Positions 16,601 through 20,525 of a stretch of 20,525 bases of DNA are shown here, one piece after another (position 1 is the stretch's first letter; each line of letters starts with the position of its first letter). A model generated the notes under the pieces. That model worked only from the letters and a program-made list of their open reading frames with translations, made no database searches and was not told the DNA's origin. The DNA is from Candidatus Omnitrophota bacterium (GTDB lineage: Bacteria; Omnitrophota; Gorgyraeia; Gygaellales; Profunditerraquicolaceae). Location of the stretch: assembly GCA_028717055.1 (NCBI GenBank), contig JAQUOO010000010.1, positions 1 through 20,525 of the forward strand, written 5' to 3'. Position numbers and translations under genes: made by a program.

Positions 16601-19600
16601 GGCCAAATTGTATCTTCTTCCTCGCTCAAATCTGCCAGCCATCTCCTGTCAGGGTAAAGCGCTTCATCAAGGCGATATTCAACCAGGGATTCTCTCATGC
16701 TGTTATTTTCTTTTTCCTGCCCGGGGATGCAATAAACAGAACCCGATTTCTTCTCCCTGTCTATTTCCCGCAGGATGCGAATGAGCTTCCTCTCAAATTC
16801 TTCATAAATTTCAACAATGACTTTATATATGGGAACAAGCGAAGGATGTTCTTTATTTGTCCTGCGGCTGTATCCCCTGGCTCCGCTGGCAAGCAACGCC
16901 CCTAAATTAAGGTATTGCACGTAAGAAATGATTTCCTTTAAATTCTTTTCTTGGGTATTTTCCGAAACCCTGAAGATATAATCAAGCCTGTGCCCGTCAA
17001 ACTGGTTGACCCCATTCGGCTCTACTACCCTTATCCCTCTAATGACTATGCCACGGGCAGCGCCGGTGTCTCTATGCGGGGCCTCTTCTAAAGTACAAAA
17101 TCTATCAATATCCGCGGTGGCGATAAATAAAGCCAATGCGATAAATCCCGGCCGCTCTCTAAACATGTCTTCGCCCAGGTTAAAATCCACCGATACCTGT
17201 AATTCTCCCGGCTTCACAAGATATTCCTTTACTTTCTTTGCCAGCTCATCAACATCTGAAGTAGGAGAAAATATTTTTTTGCCGGTGTCGGACTTGGAAA
17301 ATTTGATAATGTCGGGATACAAAGACCGGAATATATTTAAAAATCTTATACTCGGAGTAGATAGTTCCCCGGGATAGAGCTTTGCGCCGACCCTGACCGC
17401 ATCATAGAAATCTCTTCCCAATAAACACATCCTGACTTCCGGCCCGAATTGGCGCAGGACCAGCCAGAATTTGGAAAAAGGCGATTCTTCTTCATACCTA
17501 TACCGCTCAATAGCAGGAGGAAAAAACTCGGCGGCAAGCTGGCTTAATTTAGTCTGCGAAAAGTAATGACGAATTACATCGTCGGGCAATAAATAAAGTT
17601 CATTCAAAAGCCCGACTATCTGCCCCTCTATGCTTTCCTTATTATATTCATATTCCCTGGCGGAAGAGAGGACATAAATATAACTTTTAATGCTGTCTAC
17701 ATTCGCAAAACGATAACCCACAGTAATCCCTGAAACTCTAATCTCTTCACATTCAGGACGGGTAGGAAAAGAAAAAAATCCGCGTATACCGTTAATTACA
17801 CTTAGGACTATTACTGTTACTATTAGTAATAATACTATTCCCCCAAAAATCCATACCGGGATATATTCCATAATTTCATAAAAACTCAATTCATACGCGA
17901 ATACATTCTGGGCGATAAGCGCGAAAGCGGCGGTCAAGGCCAGACTGCGAATCAGCCTTGTTGAAACTTTCGCGGGAACCAGATCCGGCTCGTGCGCGGG
18001 TTTGACCGGATACGGAGCAGGCTTAGGAAGCGGAATTCTCCTAGGCACCCTCACCGGCTCCTTACGAGGAGTAGTTTCTCTCCTGTTGCCAAAGATTCCG
18101 TTTGAAACGGACACGATTGAGAATGCTGAAAATATTAAAAGGAATGGCATCACAGTAAAAAGATTGTTGCAAGAAACAAAGGCGCATATAAATAAAGTTA
18201 ACACGGAGAAACTGATAATGAAAGGTATTAATGCGCGGCCGCGATGATCCGCTAACCGGTTCGGGCCGGCTTCCTGCAACGCGCGGCTAAAGGCGCTTTC
18301 CGGGCCCCTGCTCAACGCTATATCTTTAATGTGCCGGGCCACTCCTTCGGTAAATCCTTCGTCGGCTAAAACCAACCGCAATGCCCTGGCTAGCCTGTCA
18401 AAAGCTACGCTATTAGCCTTCTGATCCAGAATATCCACAATCTTTATCAATACGGCATCTCTATCGGCTAGAAGATTCTCCGGAATCTCAACAATAGGTT
18501 TATTTTCTTTGATGGAGGCCTTGAATATCCCTTTTGACTTCCTGATTGCCGCCTCCTCTACCTGCCTAATTCTTTCCTCGCTTAAACACAGCAAATTCCC
18601 TATTTCTTTGCGCGTCTTTGTTTCGCCAAAAGTACTATACAATCCGTAACGCAAAACCAATATTATCCGCTGGTTATCATTTGGCTGTGAGAGTAATTTC
18701 CTTATATTTTCTTTTAATATATACCGGTTCGCATTTACTCTGGGAGAAACGAATTTGTTTTGTTCAATTAAATCTAATAGGCTGTCTTCCCCTGCGCCAA
18801 ATGGAGAATCCAGGGAAATAGGGTCACAAGTTATAATTAGATTTTTAATAGCCTCTTCGGAAAAATCGGTAATTTCGGTTAACTCTTCCTGCGTGGGCTC
18901 TCTGCAGAATTCCTGGGTAAATTTCTCAGAAATTAAGCGTAATTTAGGTTGCTTATCCTGTATATATATCGGCACCTGTATCGTATGGAATTTATTCGCT
19001 AACGCCCAGATAATTGACCAACATATACAACGACCAGCAAAAGTAGAAAATCTATACCCTCTCTTATAATCAAATTCTTCAATACCCCGCAATAATCCTA
19101 AATATCCCTCGCTAACTAATTCTTTGAATTCTATTCCGCGGTGCAAATATTTTTTGGCTTTTTCGATTACCAATCCTAAATTACACCACCCTAAACAACC
19201 GACAATATCTTTTCTTTTGGAAGAATCAATTCCGGTCTCTAAAGTTCTAAATAATTCAACTTCTTCCTCTCGGCTTAAGAGATACCCGCCGCCGCATTTC
19301 AATTTTTCCAATATTCTCTTAGCCAGATGCCAGCCGTCCTCTTGGATAACGCTCAACAGCTCTCCTACCGGTTCTTTCCCTGCACATTTTAATCCCTTCA
19401 GATCAGCCTGTTGAAGCTCTCTTACATAGTCTGATCTACAGTTAAATCCTGCTTCTTTAAAATCATGGACGTAAATAGATAAAGACAGATTTTGCCGGTT
19501 AAGCAATTCTAAGGTATAGGCGACGTCTCTTCTATTCTGCTCTGTTTCAAAGGCTGCGTCAAACCTGCGGTTTAAGATATGAGAAAAATCGTGGGAAAGC

Positions 19601-20525
19601 CCAGTCATCATCTGGACAGTTGAACCGTTTATTCCTTTGTAAACGAAGATTACAGCCTGCTCGGGAATGGGTATTTGAATGGCGTAGGGATAGTTTGCCG
19701 GGATTTTGTCAACGCCGATAACTTTAATGGTTACTGGTTCAGATCTTACCCGTGACTTAAGCGCCTCGTTTAACGCTCCTTTCGCATCTTCGGAAAGACT
19801 TAGCTTTTTATCCGCCAAAAGAGTTACTCCTTCTACTCTAGTCAGTTCGATTAAGTCTTTCTCTGCAGCCTGGATTATTTTTACTGCTCCGCATATACCG
19901 TTTCTTTCAAAATCTTCGGCTACGGCAGGATGTTCCTGCGGCAGTTGAGAGGCTAACCAAGGGATAAATATACCGAATTTTTTCTTTGCCGGAATATTCT
20001 TTTTAAAAGATTCCAGCGCCTTTTTTACGGCAAAACTGGCATACCGCGAGGAGGATTTTTCCATAAGGCCGAAGGTGGTGTCGGAATAAGTATCCACTTC
20101 CGAAGCTGCCTTATTAAGCGCTTGGACAGTCAAAGGATCATCAAATTTTCTATTGACTATAACATCGGCGGCCAGGCCGCGGATATAATAATCCTCGTGT
20201 TTTAACGCCTCCCTGAGGAAAACACGCGCCTGCGGGTCATTAAGTTCTCCGCGAACCCAGATGACATTGAACCGGGCACCCTTATGGCGCATGATTCCTT
20301 CCAAAGATAAAACTTTATCGTAGAATTTATAATAACGGGATTGCTCTGAAGGGCTCAATTTCAGGCCGCCAAGCGCTTTTACCGCCGCCTCGCGGACTAT
20401 CTCATCATACAAAACGTTAGGTTCTCCGGATACACTGGCAAGCATAAGCACATCAAAAACGAAAGGCACATCTTTATACCGACCAAGGAGTTTCGCTGCT
20501 TCCTCCATGCGCTTAGGATACACAA
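10615..20525 (-). CDS. Giant multidomain membrane protein: HEAT, zincin-like, two sigma-70 modules, ABAB repeats, glycosidase (5' partial)
   Basis: An uninterrupted frame of more than 3,300 codons; the true start lies beyond the window. Residues are counted from the codon at 20523. Order: 1-180 HEAT-like repeats; ~290-340 zincin-like patch with H311-D-F-S-H315; 386-668 sigma-70 regions 2-4; 685-768 helical tail; hydrophobic segments ~766-785, 788-808, 858-876 and 888-910, with a Pro-rich linker at 816-850; ~918-1560 unassigned; HEKKH at 1565-1569; 1587-1866 second sigma-70 module; helical tail to ~1965; four repeats ~1990-2722; hydrophobic segments ~2860-2879 and 2886-2903; 2906-3302 GH-A-type glycosidase with E3049 (ILGNENN) and E3155 (VAEFGAD). 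I know no characterised protein with this combination. A surface or envelope protein coupled to transcription, or a polyprotein cut into parts, are both possible. Membrane topology is unresolved. Stop TAG at 10617-10615. Confidence 0.85.
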   Translation of the reverse strand, partial: VYPKRMEEAAKLLGRYKDVPFVFDVLMLASVSGEPNVLYDEIVREAAVKALGGLKLSPSEQSRYYKFYDKVLSLEGIMRHKGARFNVIWVRGELNDPQARVFLREALKHEDYYIRGLAADVIVNRKFDDPLTVQALNKAASEVDTYSDTTFGLMEKSSSRYASFAVKKALESFKKNIPAKKKFGIFIPWLASQLPQEHPAVAEDFERNGICGAVKIIQAAEKDLIELTRVEGVTLLADKKLSLSEDAKGALNEALKSRVRSEPVTIKVIGVDKIPANYPYAIQIPIPEQAVIFVYKGINGSTVQMMTGLSHDFSHILNRRFDAAFETEQNRRDVAYTLELLNRQNLSLSIYVHDFKEAGFNCRSDYVRELQQADLKGLKCAGKEPVGELLSVIQEDGWHLAKRILEKLKCGGGYLLSREEEVELFRTLETGIDSSKRKDIVGCLGWCNLGLVIEKAKKYLHRGIEFKELVSEGYLGLLRGIEEFDYKRGYRFSTFAGRCICWSIIWALANKFHTIQVPIYIQDKQPKLRLISEKFTQEFCREPTQEELTEITDFSEEAIKNLIITCDPISLDSPFGAGEDSLLDLIEQNKFVSPRVNANRYILKENIRKLLSQPNDNQRIILVLRYGLYSTFGETKTRKEIGNLLCLSEERIRQVEEAAIRKSKGIFKASIKENKPIVEIPENLLADRDAVLIKIVDILDQKANSVAFDRLARALRLVLADEGFTEGVARHIKDIALSRGPESAFSRALQEAGPNRLADHRGRALIPFIISFSVLTLFICAFVSCNNLFTVMPFLLIFSAFSIVSVSNGIFGNRRETTPRKEPVRVPRRIPLPKPAPYPVKPAHEPDLVPAKVSTRLIRSLALTAAFALIAQNVFAYELSFYEIMEYIPVWIFGGIVLLLIVTVIVLSVINGIRGFFSFPTRPECEEIRVSGITVGYRFANVDSIKSYIYVLSSAREYEYNKESIEGQIVGLLNELYLLPDDVIRHYFSQTKLSQLAAEFFPPAIERYRYEEESPFSKFWLVLRQFGPEVRMCLLGRDFYDAVRVGAKLYPGELSTPSIRFLNIFRSLYPDIIKFSKSDTGKKIFSPTSDVDELAKKVKEYLVKPGELQVSVDFNLGEDMFRERPGFIALALFIATADIDRFCTLEEAPHRDTGAARGIVIRGIRVVEPNGVNQFDGHRLDYIFRVSENTQEKNLKEIISYVQYLNLGALLASGARGYSRRTNKEHPSLVPIYKVIVEIYEEFERKLIRILREIDREKKSGSVYCIPGQEKENNSMRESLVEYRLDEALYPDRRWLADLSEEEDTIWPALLPYLRGIEGIMLHRQAEEGSEPLGDKLIGEVRQLVAETSWQIRDIVERRTWDVKYDRYLNGAPLEREKDPFLDTEAEYFAYTTAYANAVVAAIREKRLTLLQAPNPAGIAWFASGGKTEKIEELLENNSSFACGLGIYAADGAMDAEAVKETEKNIFKALRESRNFSYQDLPSEKRSELVLTPQILNWLNQENIQLVLPASGISSRSPPGFLWYKSKDRFLLACAYDSVIYIPFELIVKLIQAGQEGLLIKLFEHEKKHLLGGREDAQEGEELARELFSVIKEDGWHLAKRILEKLKCGGGYLLSREEEIEFFKALGNGISSSERKDILDCLLRCNLGLVGDIAGEYLSFGMEFRELFNEGYFGLLRTIEKFDYRRGFRFSTYADSWIRQSITRALADKSHMIRAPVYMLEKKSKLENISREFVQEYRREPTLEELARRMSLPVEKIKKLLEIRDPVSLDAPASPEGEDSQGSFIEQNTFASPRESTRRAILKEAVGIMLGKLEDDERMVLILRYGLFSFDDGRMALEKIGDLLCLTKERVRQIEEKSLKRLRLIAGQQKYQKPTANRAGNTITKKEDVFKAILDILSEKSKKECISRLTTALLVIFSDADFSREVAQYVEESVLKRGYESRFGRAVLGAVRRKISDDRKFIGFFRSMFVIRSNKTTSKFFLLNKSIPNPPSYQKAVDEYMHNNKDNEALDLRCQAEKIWDIYRRNNFTEFFHAKNPIYPWIVWMKLFSQLAISSYLTRKAVERLIFSLYLNKEYFLKLGRKGKARFLAKEAEELAKRYGLDYACGNGERDKLEFAALPPMLYGKVARYHTPGLAIEGWISGARDQMLYRVAKTFNIRLTEGRRFLYKIILVKYNNWESAQKDADLIAKEKKLWELLRSNRLDKKGKDAVAYISVWLDIQGLTLIKDLQTKRALWALKDYVEKEKGNIQSMSYEYRTRALMIKADKLSEEYGLGYGNNGALGERDKLEFAALAPMGPGIFPKYPTLGIVRRELEKALMHDQGQIKRKHPLLLMRANAFGIKLSKRITESPHARFTNVVNEYKAWEKSHLDAGVIAQIKELSAVFYFYKLNKVKGGIVAQWIIWVKLVDNTIINDAVTHKAVRGLVISLYQKRHFFKQLRRGKRAALLIAEVNRLSQRYSLNYNNGNGEKDKLEIAAFVPFGQGIVYKYPTPGFALEAVLNTRENKSQFLRKTAKFFGIELDSRESSLFQSLLIEYKLWENDNPNIRFLEKEKKVWSLILHNRLKMHKTDLAIFFMACLDFYSLAIIKDKKIKKALEALKDCIMENADTFHSMAYEKKIAFLVEKTGKISQEYGLEYKNGQGNRDKLEFAAFMPIGKATLPKYATPGLARMAIERYKGGGIKRGAPALYRAAKLFAINLSRQNGHAITARDCYEAEFDYYDYRGISLRFNEFGNALFRIAAVKYLIDYSGKLKAPPQGKAELAKLIQGLTEDEHAAVLDYPVATNKTWNKARKKEIEQLLSKLEFSPEETKRIVAQISFHEKFPSDPEAIAAQARIFERPYLIAWEYAKLAFRNFALRLKPLVCIVTLVFGYLFCPLKWIVKKIGKPCLVLFTFLILTAIMQISPIPQPKVYINKSKDSHHQLMVERKPYIVKGVCYSPIPIGQNYDYDWWSDPNNPWITDGKLMQEMGSNTIRIYTVGQNPQAVKQVIGDFFKLYGVRTILGHDLGLWDGPCTAYNDKNFREKIKNEVLEMVNRHKDEPGVLMWILGNENNRSFLGQFRPWCTSAIDQEPNPSKQIEMRARVYYSFVNELAKEIHKIDPNHPVALGNCEITNLSLAAAVTKDVDLIACMIYRGKTFGNLFKSVKADLDKPILVAEFGADAYDAYLNKEDQNMQAYFLEMQWRQIYENLAGSKEGMGNCLGGIMFEWTDEWWKHNESAQECNNSNGWKTHNTESNWSNGSYYHDIRAKYNKNMNEEWFGIVAVSEEKESGLNKRIPRKSYYIVKQLWKSLVEGKNNKVKVEKK
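10618..11808 (-). other. C-terminal GH-A-type glycosidase domain of the giant protein
   Basis: Residues 2906-3302. It is collinear with the free glycosidase lipoprotein at 2087-3370 from QLMVERKPYIVKGVCYSP to the end. It has NTIRIYTV, acid/base E3049 in WILGNENN and nucleophile E3155 in LVAEFGAD. GNCLGGIMFEWTDEWWKH is identical in both. All visible catalytic positions are kept, so it should be active if folded and exported. Confidence 0.85.
11815..11946 (-). other. Hydrophobic pair before the C-terminal glycosidase of the giant protein
   Basis: Residues ~2860-2879 (PLVCIVTLVFGYLFCPLKWI) and 2886-2903 (PCLVLFTFLILTAIMQIS), separated by the basic KKIGK. Whether one or both span the membrane decides on which side the following glycosidase domain lies. 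Confidence 0.65.
12358..14556 (-). repeat. Four ~180-residue protein repeats in A-B-A-B order
   Basis: Residues ~1990-2722 hold four units. Each carries the block Y-x-L-x-Y-x-x-G-x-G-x-[RK]DKLE[FI]AA, then a Pro/Gly/Tyr segment ending in PG[LF]A or similar. The Asp of the block is at 2111, 2285, 2470 and 2644 (spacings 174, 185, 174). Units 1 and 3 share WI[VI]W[MV]KL and [RL]GK[AR]A. Units 2 and 4 share EKEKK[LV]W, NRL and the S-M-[SA]-Y-E segment. Function unknown. Confidence 0.85.
14926..15765 (-). other. Sigma-70-like module 2 within the giant protein (near canonical)
   Basis: Residues 1587-1866. Region 2 reads NLGLV, FDYRRGFRFSTYADSWIRQ, SITRALADKSHMIRAPVYM, very close to housekeeping sigma factors. 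Y1693, W1697, R1699, Q1700 and T1703 match RpoD Y430, W434, R436, Q437 and T440; only W433 is changed (S1696). Region 3 has REPTLEELARRM. Region 4 has LTKERVRQIEEKSLKRLR, keeping the recognition-helix Glu and Arg. This module could plausibly still bind core polymerase and a promoter. Confidence 0.9.
15667..15749. repeat. 83-bp identical tract, copy in sigma module 2
   Basis: The partner of 19261-19343, at an offset of 3,594 bp in direct orientation. It encodes the same peptide block before sigma region 2 of the second module. Confidence 0.95.
15790..15842 (-). other. HEKKH zincin-like motif in the giant protein
   Basis: Residues 1565-1569 are HEKKH within LIKLFEHEKKHLLGG, followed by the acidic stretch REDAQEGEELA, where a third metal ligand could lie. 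HExxH is the zinc-binding and catalytic signature of many metallopeptidases. It sits ~20 residues before sigma module 2. A similar place before sigma module 1 holds H311-D-F-S-H315, which lacks the catalytic Glu. Confidence 0.45.
17794..18228 (-). other. Four hydrophobic segments with proline-rich linker in the giant protein
   Basis: Residues ~766-910. Two closely spaced hydrophobic segments (IPFIISFSVLTLFICAFVSC; VMPFLLIFSAFSIVSVS) precede a basic Pro-rich linker (PRRIPLPKPAPYPVKP). Then come RLIRSLALTAAFALIAQNVF-A, which looks like a signal peptide with a cleavage-like VFA/YE, and a long segment VWIFGGIVLLLIVTVIVLSV. Confidence 0.75.
18520..19368 (-). other. Sigma-70-like module 1 within the giant protein (diverged)
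   Basis: Residues 386-668. Region 2 is recognisable: NLGLV, then ELVSEGYLGLLRGIEEFDYK, then RGYRFSTFAG. Region 3 follows (PTQEELTE), and region 4 has EERIRQVEEAAIRKSK. Relative to E. coli RpoD, the region 2.3-2.4 aromatic and -10 contacts are replaced: W433 by R498, W434 by C499, R436 by C501, Q437 by W502, T440 by I505. In region 4, R584 is a Glu. The fold is probably kept but normal -10 recognition is doubtful. Confidence 0.85.
19261..19343. repeat. 83-bp identical tract, copy in sigma module 1
   Basis: Every base from 19261 to 19343 equals 15667-15749. After one mismatch the match continues for nine more bases. It encodes the segment with EDGWHLAKRILEKLKCGGGY just before sigma region 2. 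The flanking module sequence is much more diverged. Confidence 0.95.

Noticed and set aside
20521..20523. GTG at 20523 as the start of the giant gene
   Set aside because: The frame is open to the window edge and the domain at this point (HEAT-like repeats) appears already under way, so the true start is probably outside.
10615..20525. Fusion caused by frameshift or missing stop codons
   Set aside because: The frame is continuous for 9.9 kb with recognisable domains throughout in the same frame, and the C-terminal domain keeps both catalytic residues. An assembly misjoin still needs read-level checking.

Overview
All genes that I can support lie on the minus strand, so the window reads right to left. 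The combination of a giant (>3,300 codon) uninterrupted ORF, AT-rich dispersed palindromes built on TGACAAATGACAAAATTCAAA-like sequence, and a sugar-uptake/glycosidase cluster suggests an uncultured Gram-negative bacterium of the Omnitrophota (Omnitrophica/OP3) type. That assignment is inference from style; there is no rRNA or marker gene to confirm it.

Right half (20525 to 10615): one giant CDS, cut off at its 5' end by the window edge. In order it carries HEAT-like helical repeats, a zincin-like HxxxH patch, a sigma-70-like module, four hydrophobic segments split by a proline-rich linker, a long unassigned region, an HEKKH zincin-like motif, a second sigma-70-like module, four ~180-residue repeats in an A-B-A-B order, two more hydrophobic segments and a C-terminal clan GH-A-type glycosidase domain. 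A small PilZ (c-di-GMP binding) gene follows with its own strong promoter.

Left half (10210 to 1): a carbohydrate locus with its own promoter, in the order solute-binding lipoprotein, MalF-type permease, MalG-type permease, TPR-glycosidase fusion, secreted protein with two tandem carbohydrate-binding-like domains, glycosidase lipoprotein, TPR protein. The glycosidase domains of the two free enzymes are paralogues of the giant protein's C-terminus. The likely scheme is that extracytoplasmic glycosidases and binding modules process a glycan, and the ABC importer takes up the products. No ABC ATPase is present, so one must come from elsewhere. A partial ROK-type regulator gene with its own promoter sits downstream at the left edge.

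The most notable points are: (1) two sigma-70 modules fused to membrane segments and a glycosidase in one chain, one module near-canonical and one stripped of key promoter-contacting residues; (2) an 83-bp perfectly identical DNA tract shared by these otherwise diverged modules; (3) copies of a dispersed palindromic repeat that encode the signal peptides of two unrelated exported proteins; (4) a perfect terminator-like hairpin plus U-tract lying inside the lipoprotein signal-peptide coding sequence of a glycosidase gene. There is no gene-free stretch longer than 300 bases, and I see no tRNA, rRNA, CRISPR array or transposase gene.
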